Assembly: GCA_043806215.1 (NCBI GenBank)
Contig: JAZDHD010000215.1
Location: 1-17,877 of the forward strand
Reading direction: 5' to 3'
Length of the DNA: 17,877 nt
DNA from: JAVHLK01 sp043806215
Lineage (GTDB): Bacteria > Desulfobacterota > Desulfomonilia > Desulfomonilales > Desulfomonilaceae
The translations under genes and the position numbers were made by a program. The notes under the pieces are model-generated. The model had not been told where the DNA came from and searched no databases. It saw only the letters and a program-made list of their open reading frames with translations. Shown one piece after another: positions 7,126 through 14,484 of the stretch (position 1 is its first letter; each line of letters begins with the position of its first letter).

Positions 7126-8787
7126 ATGTTAGAAGGTTTTGTACCGTATCCGGAGGAGTTCGTTAAACGTTACAGGGAAAAAGGCTGCTGGCTGGACAAG
7201 ACCCTGGGGGACGACTTCGATTATTTCGTAGAAAAATACAAGGATAGGATCGCGCTCTCGGCCGGTGGCGTGCATGTGACGTACGGAGAGATGGCGGAGA
7301 AGGTGAACCGGCTCGCCCTGCACTTCGTCGAGAACGGGCTGCGCACCTACGACAGGGTGATCATGCAGCTTCCGAACGAGCTGGAGTTCGTCTATTGCTT
7401 TTTCGCCCTCGTGAAGATCGGCGTCATCCCAATCATGTCGCTGCCGGCCCACAGGGACGCGGAGATCACCTTTTTCGCGCAGTTCGCCAAGGCCAGGGCC
7501 CACTTCATACCGGCGAGCTTCAAGGATTTCTCCCATCAGGAGATGTTCCGCCGGGCGCGCGCCAAGGTCCCGAACCTGGAGCTCGGATTCGTATCGGGAA
7601 AAGCCGTGGAGGAGGGATTCATATCGATATCTGCCCTCCTGGAAGACAAGATCGAAAACCGTGTGCCGGTGGGTGCGCTGAAGGACTACCGTCCTGACCC
7701 GATGGAGCCGGCCGTGCTGCAACTCTCGGGCGGGACCACGGGCGTTCCCAAGCTCATCGCCCGCACCCACAACGATTACAGCCTTAACTACAGGGGCATC
7801 GCGCAGATCATGGGCGTCACGCAGGATTTCGTAATGGGCATCGCAATCCCGGTGAACCACAATTTCGCCCTCGCTTGTCCCGGCGTGCTGGGGACGATGT
7901 ACAACGGCGGGCGGGTGGCGCTCATCCCCACTCCAAGGACGGACACGGTCCTCGAAACGATCCAGAAGGAGCGCATCACTATCATGCCGACCCCGCCGGC
8001 CCTCTTGATCCGCTGGATGGAAGCCCCCGAGCTGACGAGGTATGACATATCATCGTTGCGGTGGGTCATTGCGGGCGGCGCCCGTCTGAACCCCGAGGTG
8101 GCCAAGAAGGTGAAGCCCGTCCTCGGCTGCAACTACTTCCAGAACCTCGGCATGGCCGAGGGCATGGGCTTCTGGACCAGGCCGGAGGACGGCGAGGACC
8201 TTCTCCTCAATACCCAGGGAGCCCCGGCCTTCGACGAAGACGAGATCAGGGTCGTCGACGAGAACGAGAAGGACGTCCCCTTCGGCGAGCGCGGAGAGCT
8301 TTTGGTCCGCGGTCCAAATACGATCCGGGGCTACTACAATACCCCCGAGTATAACAGGAAGGCATTTACGGCCGACGGCTTCTACAGGACCGGTGACGTG
8401 GTCCGCCTGCACACGGGCCGCTATGTATCGGTGGAAGGCAGGATAAAGGACACCATTAACAGAGGCGCGGAAAAGATAAGCGCCGAAGAGGTAGAGAACC
8501 ATATACTGGCGCACCCGGATGTAGAAAACTGCGCCTTTGTCGCCATGCCGGATCGCGTCCTCGGCGAAAAGGGCTGTGCCTTCGTGCTGACGAAGGACAC
8601 CCACCCTCTGACAATGGAAGACTTGAATACGTTCCTGCGCGAGCAGAGGAACATAGCCGTGTTCAAGCTCCCCGAGAGGCTGGAGCTGGTCACGTCTTTT
8701 CCCATGACCAATGTCGGCAAGATCGACAAAAAAGAGCTGAGGCGGATCGTCGCGGAGAAGCTGGAAAAAGGGGAAGGTCAGCCATGA
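7126..8787 (+). CDS. aryl-acid AMP/CoA ligase, EntE/DhbE-like
   Basis: A 553-residue ANL-superfamily adenylating enzyme. Visible motifs are the P-loop LSGGTTGVPK (200-209), GMAEG (342-346), YRTGD (420-424), the hinge region near GRIKD (438-442), and the C-terminal catalytic lysine K532 in NVGKIDKKEL. Overall it resembles 2,3-dihydroxybenzoate-AMP ligases: YPEEFVKRYREKG at the N-terminus, ARTHNDY, HN at 245-246 and INRGAEKI. The aryl-pocket residues after HN differ from those enzymes (see findings). No siderophore or carrier-protein gene is nearby. Beside a UbiD-like carboxylase and a hydroxybenzoyl-CoA-reductase-type enzyme, it most probably makes a hydroxybenzoyl-CoA. GAGGGGAG at 7111-7118 supports the ATG at 7126 over one 5 nt earlier. 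Its stop overlaps the next start (ATGA). It is GC-rich compared with lysR and ppsB. Confidence 0.88.
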   Translation: MLEGFVPYPEEFVKRYREKGCWLDKTLGDDFDYFVEKYKDRIALSAGGVHVTYGEMAEKVNRLALHFVENGLRTYDRVIMQLPNELEFVYCFFALVKIGVIPIMSLPAHRDAEITFFAQFAKARAHFIPASFKDFSHQEMFRRARAKVPNLELGFVSGKAVEEGFISISALLEDKIENRVPVGALKDYRPDPMEPAVLQLSGGTTGVPKLIARTHNDYSLNYRGIAQIMGVTQDFVMGIAIPVNHNFALACPGVLGTMYNGGRVALIPTPRTDTVLETIQKERITIMPTPPALLIRWMEAPELTRYDISSLRWVIAGGARLNPEVAKKVKPVLGCNYFQNLGMAEGMGFWTRPEDGEDLLLNTQGAPAFDEDEIRVVDENEKDVPFGERGELLVRGPNTIRGYYNTPEYNRKAFTADGFYRTGDVVRLHTGRYVSVEGRIKDTINRGAEKISAEEVENHILAHPDVENCAFVAMPDRVLGEKGCAFVLTKDTHPLTMEDLNTFLREQRNIAVFKLPERLELVTSFPMTNVGKIDKKELRRIVAEKLEKGEGQP

Positions 8788-10052
8788 ACGGTAAAACCAT
8801 TGCCATACTGGCCAGCCTGGATACAAAGGGCGAGGAGGCGTCTTTCCTGCGGAACCTTATCGAGGGCAGGGGGCATCATGCCCTGTTCGTGGATACCGGC
8901 ACAGGGAGAGAGTCGAGCGTGAAGGCGGAATACCCCGCGAAGGAGGTAGCTTCAGCAGGAGGAGAAGACATATCCGTACTGAGGGAGACGAAGGACAGCG
9001 CCAGAAGCTCGGCCTGCATGATCGCGGGCGCGACGAAGTTACTCAAGGGCCTTGCGGAGCAGGGAAAGCTGGACGGCATCGTGGCGTTCGGTGGGACGAG
9101 CAACACGACGGTAGGGACCTCGGTGATGAAGAACTTCCCCTTTGGTATGCCCAAGGCCGTGCTATCGAGTTCGGTGAGCGTTCCCGCCCTCGCCGCCCAG
9201 TTTTTCGGCACGAAAGATATAGCCATACTCCACTCCGTCGTCGACGTGGCGGGAATGAACAGCCTCATGGAGGACCTGTTCAAGAGGACCGCCGGGGCCA
9301 TATCAGGAATGGTCGAAATGCAGGGAGGCACACCGTCTTCATGGAAAAGATCGCAAACGCGAGCGACGGTGTGCCTGACGGAGTTCAAGTTCTCCGACCG
9401 CTGTTGCGCTCATTTAAGGGAAATCCTTGCGAAAAAGGAATTCGCGGTGATCCCCTTCCATGCCCAGGGCAGCGGAGACCGAGCCATGGAGGACCTTCTT
9501 GCGGACGGCGTTTTTGATGCCGTCGTCGACATGGTGCCCGCGGCCGTAGCGGAAGAGATGTTCGGAGGGAACCGGGCTGCCGGTCCTCACCGGCTTGAAG
9601 CCGCCGGTAAGAGGGGTATCCCGCAAATCATCGCGCCCTGCGGCTTTGACATGATTAGCTGCGGCCCCATGGACCGCGCCGACAGGGGGGACCCACTCTG
9701 GGTTTCCAGAGAATTGAAGAAGAGGAAGCTGTTCGTCCCCGATGCGTTCAGGGTTCAGGCACGAACGACCGCCGGGGAAATGAGGGAAGTCGCCGGAGAG
9801 GTGGCGAGGAAGCTGAACATGGCCAAGGGTCCCGTGGTCTTCGTCCTCCCCCTGAAGGGATTTTCCTCGCTTGATAAAGAAGGGATGGCGCTCTATGACC
9901 CGGAGGCAGATGGCGCTTTCATCGAGGAGTTCAGAAAGTCGGTCGATCCGAAGGTTCAGGTTGTTGAGGTCGATGCCAACCTCGATACGGAAGAATTCGC
10001 TGAAAAGGTGGCCGAGTTGTTTCTCGCCATGAGGGATTGGTCGGCATCGTAA
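8784..10052 (+). CDS. UPF0261 / Tm-1-like ATP-binding protein
   Basis: A 422-residue protein that matches the UPF0261 (Tm-1-like) family in length and motifs. LASLDTKGEEASFLRNLI at residues 9-26 is the family's N-terminal signature, GIVAFGGTSNTTVG follows near residues 94-107, and AILHSVVDVAGMN matches the next conserved block. The family has a two-domain architecture and is named after the plant Tm-1 resistance protein, which binds ATP. Its bacterial reaction is not established as far as I know. It shares 4 nt with the ligase gene, so translation is likely coupled and a role in the same pathway is plausible. GGAAGG upstream serves as ribosome site. No membrane segment or signal peptide is seen. 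Identity as a family member is firm; function is unknown. Confidence 0.88.
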   Translation: MNGKTIAILASLDTKGEEASFLRNLIEGRGHHALFVDTGTGRESSVKAEYPAKEVASAGGEDISVLRETKDSARSSACMIAGATKLLKGLAEQGKLDGIVAFGGTSNTTVGTSVMKNFPFGMPKAVLSSSVSVPALAAQFFGTKDIAILHSVVDVAGMNSLMEDLFKRTAGAISGMVEMQGGTPSSWKRSQTRATVCLTEFKFSDRCCAHLREILAKKEFAVIPFHAQGSGDRAMEDLLADGVFDAVVDMVPAAVAEEMFGGNRAAGPHRLEAAGKRGIPQIIAPCGFDMISCGPMDRADRGDPLWVSRELKKRKLFVPDAFRVQARTTAGEMREVAGEVARKLNMAKGPVVFVLPLKGFSSLDKEGMALYDPEADGAFIEEFRKSVDPKVQVVEVDANLDTEEFAEKVAELFLAMRDWSAS

Positions 10053-10133
10053 GGCTGGGGTTAGATATGATGTCAAGGATGGAGGAACCATCTATCTTTG
10101 GCGGGGAAGGCGGGGGAACCTGCGGGGTAAGAG

Positions 10134-10415
10134 ATGAGAATACGCATAGAATCAAACTTCTTTATTCTCGGTTTCGACGGCAAAGAGCTTGAGGCGAGTG
10201 AGGGGACAACCCTCAGACAAATGCTCAGCAAGCTCGCAGGCTTTGCTGAAGAGAGGATCGAATTTTTCCGGAGAGGATCGGACGAGCTCGATACCGATGA
10301 CTGGGAAATAAATGTGAACGGCATGCCCTACCATAAATGCCGGGCGCAACTGGAAACGCTTCTCGCAGCCGGCGACCTGCTGGAGGTGCGAATGAACATG
10401 ATGGGCGGAGGATGA
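10134..10415 (+). CDS. MoaD/ThiS-like ubiquitin-fold sulfur-carrier protein
   Basis: A 93-residue protein ending in MMGGG. The layout fits the beta-grasp sulfur carriers: an N-terminal strand pair (MRIRIESNFF), a helix around TTLRQMLSKLAG, the WEINVNGMPYH strand, and LLAAGDLLEVRMNMMGGG with a terminal glycine tail. In MoaD and ThiS that C-terminal Gly-Gly is adenylated and turned into a thiocarboxylate. It lies 25 nt before the gene for the molybdenum subunit, so a role in making or sulfurating its cofactor is an attractive inference. A general MoaD paralogue or a carrier for another sulfur transfer is possible. The ribosome site (GGGGTAAG) is weak. The small size and extended spacing between strand and helix leave the assignment below certainty. 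Confidence 0.75.
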   Translation: MRIRIESNFFILGFDGKELEASEGTTLRQMLSKLAGFAEERIEFFRRGSDELDTDDWEINVNGMPYHKCRAQLETLLAAGDLLEVRMNMMGGG

Positions 10416-10440
10416 GCGGAAGAAAGAAGGAAGGAAAAGC

Positions 10441-12723
10441 ATGAAAAAAGAATACAAGGTGGTAGGTAAGTCGGTCGAGCGGACCGATGCCCGACCGAAA
10501 GTCACTGGGACTGCCAGGTACGCGGGTGATCTCATTGCCCCGGGTATGCTCTATGGGAAGATCCTAAGAAGTCCGGTGGCCCACGCCATGATTGTCAATA
10601 TAGATACAAGCAAAGCCAAGGCTCTGCCGGGGGTTATGGGAGTCATTACGGGCAAGGATTTCCCCGGAATCCCCTTCGGTACCCGGCCGGATACGAGAGA
10701 TCAGTTGCCCATGCCCATTACCAAGGTCCACCATTTCGGCGAGGGCGTCGCTGCCGTCGCTGCAATGGATGAGGATACTGCAGAGGAAGCCCTCGACCTC
10801 ATCAAAGTGGAGTATGAGGAATTGCCCGTGGTCCTCACCGGGCAGGACGCACTGAAGCCCGACGCCCCTCTCGTCAATGAGTTCATGAAAAGCAACATAT
10901 GCTACACATCGGACTTCGTGTTTGGAGATGTGGACAAGGGATTCAAGGAAGCGGATTACGTGCGAGAGGAGACCTTTAGTTCGCAACGTGTGACTGTGGG
11001 TTTCATCGAGCCCCATGCATGCCTCGCGGAAGTCGATAACTCGGGCCGGGTGCTGCTTCAGGGCTCCAAGCAAAGCCCATACATCACGTGGCGTCATATG
11101 TGCCGCGCCCTTGACATCCCTCTTGGGAAAATGAGGATCGTCAACCCCTTCGTGGGAGGAGCCTTCTCCGGCAAGCACGACCCTTTTGACGTCGATTTCG
11201 CCGCGGTAAAGCTTGCCCAAGTAACGGGCCGTCCTGTGAGGATCGTGCTCAATTATGACGAGGTCCTTGCCGCATACAGGCAGCGCAACGCCATGGATGC
11301 TACGCTGCGGATAGGCCTGCGCAAGAACGGACAGATCAGCGCCCTGTACGCGGAGAATATCCTGGAGGGCGGTCACATCAGCGGCATTGGTCCTTTCAAC
11401 ATTTACTATTTCGGTGCGTTCCTCAACATCCCTTACAAAATCCCGGCAATCGAGTACCACGGAAAGCTCGTATACGCCAACAGGGCTCCCTGCGGCACCG
11501 TGCGAGGCCAGGAGATCGTACTTGCTCAATTCGCCCTCGATTCGCTCCTCCACATGGCAGGTGAAGACCTTGGCATCGATCCGGTGGAAATCCGATTGAT
11601 CAACGCAGTAACGGACAACTGGCACTGTGCGAACGGCATTATATGCGATGTCTCAGGGCTGCCCGAGTGCATCGAGAGGAGCGCCGAAAAGATCGGATGG
11701 AAGGAGTCGCGGAAGAACAGTCCGGATGGAAGAGGCATCGGATTTTCTTGCGCGTCACATCCGTCGGGCCCGAGGCTGGGTGGTCATTTCGGATCCGCGG
11801 TCGTGCTGAAGCTCATGGAAGAAGGGAAGGTGATCGTGACGCATGGGGGTACCGAGATCGGCCAGGGGGCTAACACCGTCTTTTGCCAGATGGCCGCCGA
11901 GGAACTGGGAATCCCCTACGAAGATATCATGCAAGGCGTGAGCGACTCGGATACAACGATTTTCGATGCCGGCATGTTCGGAGACCGCTGCACGTACTGG
12001 ACCGGCAATGCAACGATCGCCGCGGCACGAGATCTCAAGAAACAGATCGCGGAGATCATCGCCCCTGAGCTCGATGCAAAGCCCGAAGACATCGAATTTG
12101 CGGATGCACGCGTTTTTGTCAAAGACAACCCGGAAATAGGAATGGACTTCCTCCGCGCCGTCAGGCGAGCCTATTACGAGAAGGGAGCGCCCCTCTACGG
12201 TAGAGGCACCTGGGCAGCGACGGACATCGACCTTGTGGACTGGAAGACAGGCAAGGGCAATCTGGCCCACGGCCTAGACTTCATCGCCACGGCCATCGAA
12301 CTCGACGTGGATCGGGAGACGGGCAAGGTCACGCTGCTCCGCGGGGTCCACGGCGACGACGCTGGTCAACCCATCAATCCTGCCATGCTTGAGGGGCAGG
12401 TAATCGGTGGAAGCGCCCACATGACGGGACACGCCCTCCTGGAAGAGTCGCTCTACGATGAGAAAGGGGTGGCCCTCAACTACACGTGGCGTGACTACAA
12501 GCAACCAACCGCCCTTGATGTCCCGGAATATTTTGTCGAACACGTTCATACACACGACCCGTACGGTCCTTTCGGGGCGAAAGGCGCGGGCGAGGCCAGC
12601 TCCTGTTCCACACTGGCCGCAATCGCAAACGGGATATACGATGCGGTAGGGGTAAGAATCAAGGATCTTCCCATTACTCCCGAGAAGATTCTCGAAGCTC
12701 TCAGGGCAAAGGAGGGAAAGTAG
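10441..12723 (+). CDS. molybdenum hydroxylase large subunit, 4-hydroxybenzoyl-CoA reductase alpha-like
   Basis: A 760-residue xanthine-oxidase-family large subunit. The N-terminal hammerhead domain starts at once (GKSVERTDARPKVTGTARYA). Molybdopterin-binding signatures are GGAFSGK (239-245), APCGTVRGQ (349-357) and GGTEIGQGANT (469-479). The C-terminal GAKGAGEASS carries E718, the position of the family's catalytic glutamate. The length is close to that of HcrA (about 769 residues in Thauera aromatica). With the next two genes it makes the usual large/FAD/[2Fe-2S] set. In 4-hydroxybenzoyl-CoA reductase this subunit holds Mo and removes the para-hydroxyl of the CoA thioester. Context after a carboxylase and ligase supports that. 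Other hydroxylases of the family cannot be excluded because the FAD subunit is atypical for that enzyme. The gene abuts the FAD-subunit gene (TAGATG). Confidence 0.87.
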   Translation: MKKEYKVVGKSVERTDARPKVTGTARYAGDLIAPGMLYGKILRSPVAHAMIVNIDTSKAKALPGVMGVITGKDFPGIPFGTRPDTRDQLPMPITKVHHFGEGVAAVAAMDEDTAEEALDLIKVEYEELPVVLTGQDALKPDAPLVNEFMKSNICYTSDFVFGDVDKGFKEADYVREETFSSQRVTVGFIEPHACLAEVDNSGRVLLQGSKQSPYITWRHMCRALDIPLGKMRIVNPFVGGAFSGKHDPFDVDFAAVKLAQVTGRPVRIVLNYDEVLAAYRQRNAMDATLRIGLRKNGQISALYAENILEGGHISGIGPFNIYYFGAFLNIPYKIPAIEYHGKLVYANRAPCGTVRGQEIVLAQFALDSLLHMAGEDLGIDPVEIRLINAVTDNWHCANGIICDVSGLPECIERSAEKIGWKESRKNSPDGRGIGFSCASHPSGPRLGGHFGSAVVLKLMEEGKVIVTHGGTEIGQGANTVFCQMAAEELGIPYEDIMQGVSDSDTTIFDAGMFGDRCTYWTGNATIAAARDLKKQIAEIIAPELDAKPEDIEFADARVFVKDNPEIGMDFLRAVRRAYYEKGAPLYGRGTWAATDIDLVDWKTGKGNLAHGLDFIATAIELDVDRETGKVTLLRGVHGDDAGQPINPAMLEGQVIGGSAHMTGHALLEESLYDEKGVALNYTWRDYKQPTALDVPEYFVEHVHTHDPYGPFGAKGAGEASSCSTLAAIANGIYDAVGVRIKDLPITPEKILEALRAKEGK

Positions 12724-13611
12724 ATGTTTATCAGGAGACTACCCAAATTTGAATATCATACTGTGTCTTCCGTCAAAGAGGCCCTTGAGCTGGGGAGCCG
12801 GTATGGAGGCAGCTCCTGCTTCCTTGCCGGCGGGACGGATCTGCTCGTCAACATGAAGAACCGGGTGTGCATGCCGGAGCACCTTATCAGTCTCGGGGGC
12901 ATACCCGAGATGAAAGGGATAAGCTTCAACGGGAATGGGGAACTGAGAGTCGGTGCACTCACGACCCTTTCCGAGATAGAGCATTCCGACATCGTCAAAG
13001 AACAGTTCCCAGCGCTCTGGGACGCGGTTAATGTGATGGCGTCGAGCCAGATAAGAAGCCTGGCCACGATCGGGGGCAACCTTGTCTCCGCCGTGCCCTC
13101 GGCGGATTCCGCTCCACCCCTCATGGTCCTCAACGCGTCGCTCACGATTGCCGGTAATGGCGGGGAGCAGACGATGCCCGTCGGAAACCTCTTCACGGGT
13201 CCGAAACAGACATGCTGTATGAGTGGTGAGATTCTGGTCGACATTGTCATCCCGAAGCCGGAGCCTTTTTCCGGCGCTTGTTATCTGAAATTGATGCGCA
13301 GACAGGCCATGGATCTGGCTCTTGTCGGGGTTGCAGCCTACATAAAGCTCGACGGGAAGGAAGGGCGTTGCAAGGACGCACGCGTCGCCTTCAGTGCCGT
13401 AGCGCCTACCCCGATCAGGGTTCCCGAGGCAGAGAACCTATTGGCCGACAAAACCATCGATGAGGCCCTGGCAGATCAGGCGGCCAAGATCGCAGGCAAC
13501 CGGTGCTATCCCATCACCGACATCAGGGCGTCCCGGGAGTATCGGTGCAGCATGGTCGAGGTTCTCACCAAACGAGCCATTGTGGGGGCGCTTCAAAGAA
13601 TCTCGGAATAG
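12724..13611 (+). CDS. FAD-binding subunit of molybdenum hydroxylase, HcrB/CoxM-like
   Basis: A 295-residue FAD subunit of the xanthine-oxidase family. Flavin-binding signatures are LAGGTDLLVNMKN (34-46) and SLATIGGNL (112-120). The C-terminal domain (RRQAMDLALVGVAAYIKLDG, then VAFSAVAPTPIRV) is also typical. Between TIGGNL and the following PPLMVL there are only about ten residues (VSAVPSADSA) and no cysteine. Characterised HcrB has a cysteine-rich insertion here that binds an extra [4Fe-4S] cluster, and it is about 30 residues longer overall. This protein is therefore built like ordinary CoxM/XdhB subunits. It begins immediately after the large-subunit stop; GGAGGGAAAG overlapping the end of that gene is its ribosome site. 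It accepts or delivers electrons between FAD and the [2Fe-2S] subunit. Confidence 0.88.
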   Translation: MFIRRLPKFEYHTVSSVKEALELGSRYGGSSCFLAGGTDLLVNMKNRVCMPEHLISLGGIPEMKGISFNGNGELRVGALTTLSEIEHSDIVKEQFPALWDAVNVMASSQIRSLATIGGNLVSAVPSADSAPPLMVLNASLTIAGNGGEQTMPVGNLFTGPKQTCCMSGEILVDIVIPKPEPFSGACYLKLMRRQAMDLALVGVAAYIKLDGKEGRCKDARVAFSAVAPTPIRVPEAENLLADKTIDEALADQAAKIAGNRCYPITDIRASREYRCSMVEVLTKRAIVGALQRISE

Positions 13612-13635
13612 AATGACATTAAGGAGAAATTAGGT

Positions 13636-14109
13636 ATGAAGCAGGATATAGTGTTGAAGGTAAACGGCAGAACCTACAATCTCAACGTGGAGACCCATCG
13701 AACACTCGTAGAGGTCCTTCGGGAGACGCTCGGCTTCACGGGCACGAAAAAGTCGTGCAATGAAGGTGAGTGCGGCGCCTGCACGATTCTGCTGGACGGG
13801 GAGCCTGCGGCGTCCTGCCTGGTCCTCGCCGTTGCCGCCCAGGGGAAGGAAATCACGACCATCGAGGGGCTTGCAGAAGGCACGACGCTCCACCCCCTAC
13901 AGGAAGCCTTCGTAAAACATATGGGGATTCAGTGCGGCTTCTGCACGCCCGGCATGGTCATGGCGGCGAAGGCATTTCTCGATAAGAATCCCAAGCCCAC
14001 GGCCATGGAGGTGAGAAAGGCCATTTCGGGAAACCTCTGTCGGTGCACGGGGTATCAGCAGATTGTTGACGCGATCATGGCCGCTTCAGCTGCCACAGGC
14101 ATAAAATAG
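13636..14109 (+). CDS. [2Fe-2S] subunit of molybdenum hydroxylase, HcrC-like
   Basis: A 157-residue iron-sulfur subunit with both clusters of the family readable. The N-terminal plant-ferredoxin-type cluster has CNEGECGACTILLDG with a later C in AASCL. The C-terminal helical cluster has CGFCTPGM and NLCRCTGY. The length is near that of HcrC (about 161 residues). AAGGAG 10 nt before the ATG supports the start. Order in the cluster is large, FAD, [2Fe-2S] subunit, 24 nt after the FAD gene. It passes electrons between the Mo centre and FAD. It appears to be the last gene of the catabolic cluster, since the next gene is 375 bp away. Confidence 0.9.
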   Translation: MKQDIVLKVNGRTYNLNVETHRTLVEVLRETLGFTGTKKSCNEGECGACTILLDGEPAASCLVLAVAAQGKEITTIEGLAEGTTLHPLQEAFVKHMGIQCGFCTPGMVMAAKAFLDKNPKPTAMEVRKAISGNLCRCTGYQQIVDAIMAASAATGIK

Positions 14110-14182
14110 CACAGAGGAGACGTCGTCTTATCTTAGTGCTCCGCGGCGTAAATACGGTCGCACAACCTGAGCCCCGGAAGAT

Positions 14183-14204
14183 GACGGGCAGGGACGCCCG
14201 TCCC
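14183..14204. terminator. two overlapping hairpins, possible transcript end
   Basis: GACGGGC (14183-14189) pairs with GCCCGTC (14196-14202). Alternatively GGGAC (14191-14195) pairs with GTCCC (14200-14204); the two stems exclude each other. No T-run follows, so intrinsic termination is doubtful. It lies about 75 bp after the [2Fe-2S] subunit stop. Confidence 0.25.
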
Positions 14205-14243
14205 ACGAAACAGGCCTAAGGCTTCATGATAGTCCTTCGTAGC

Positions 14244-14261
14244 CCGGGCCTACGTGCCCGG
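14244..14261. terminator. short GC hairpin
   Basis: CCGGGC (14244-14249) pairs with GCCCGG (14256-14261) with a 6-nt loop. It is followed by ATCTTGTCCTT, which is only mildly T-rich. It is a second weak candidate for the 3' end of the catabolic transcript. Confidence 0.25.
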
Positions 14262-14484
14262 ATCTTGTCCTTGCCGGCAGCGAGACGAAAATGTGCGACC
14301 GTATTTGTGCCATAGAACACTTAGCCACCGGACGCCGCCCGGGCCATCGTCTTCGTGGGAAGGGGGTGATGCGTAGACAGAGTGAAGCAATGGGCCTTTT
14401 CCACCAACTTTTGGCACGCTGGAATCGGGAAATCTTAATTAAACCAAGAAACCTTCACTTAATCTTTCACAAGGAGGGATACCA

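Larger units (their letters stand above)
14110..14484. other. gene-free interval after the catabolic cluster
   Basis: This is 375 bp with no supportable gene; a 76-residue ORF at 14291-14521 has no motifs and runs into the membrane-protein start. The interval holds two GC-rich hairpins (14183-14204 and 14244-14261), which could close the upstream transcript. It then holds an AT-rich tract at about 14430-14470 that could contain the promoter of the membrane protein, although I cannot pick a convincing pair of boxes. Confidence 0.5.

Noticed and set aside
7129..7860. 243-residue minus-strand ORF opposite the ligase N-terminus
   Set aside because: Shadow frame with His/Arg-rich low-meaning translation; no start signal.
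7126..8787. Siderophore-type 2,3-dihydroxybenzoate-AMP ligase
   Set aside because: Overall resemblance is strong, but there is no carrier protein, isochorismate enzyme or NRPS nearby and the substrate-pocket residues differ.
8050..8826. 258-residue minus-strand ORF opposite the ligase
   Set aside because: Antisense to the ligase C-terminal half, which has catalytic motifs; no recognisable domain.
10564..11625. 353-residue minus-strand ORF opposite the Mo large subunit
   Set aside because: The plus strand encodes clear molybdopterin-binding motifs across the whole span; the antisense translation has none.
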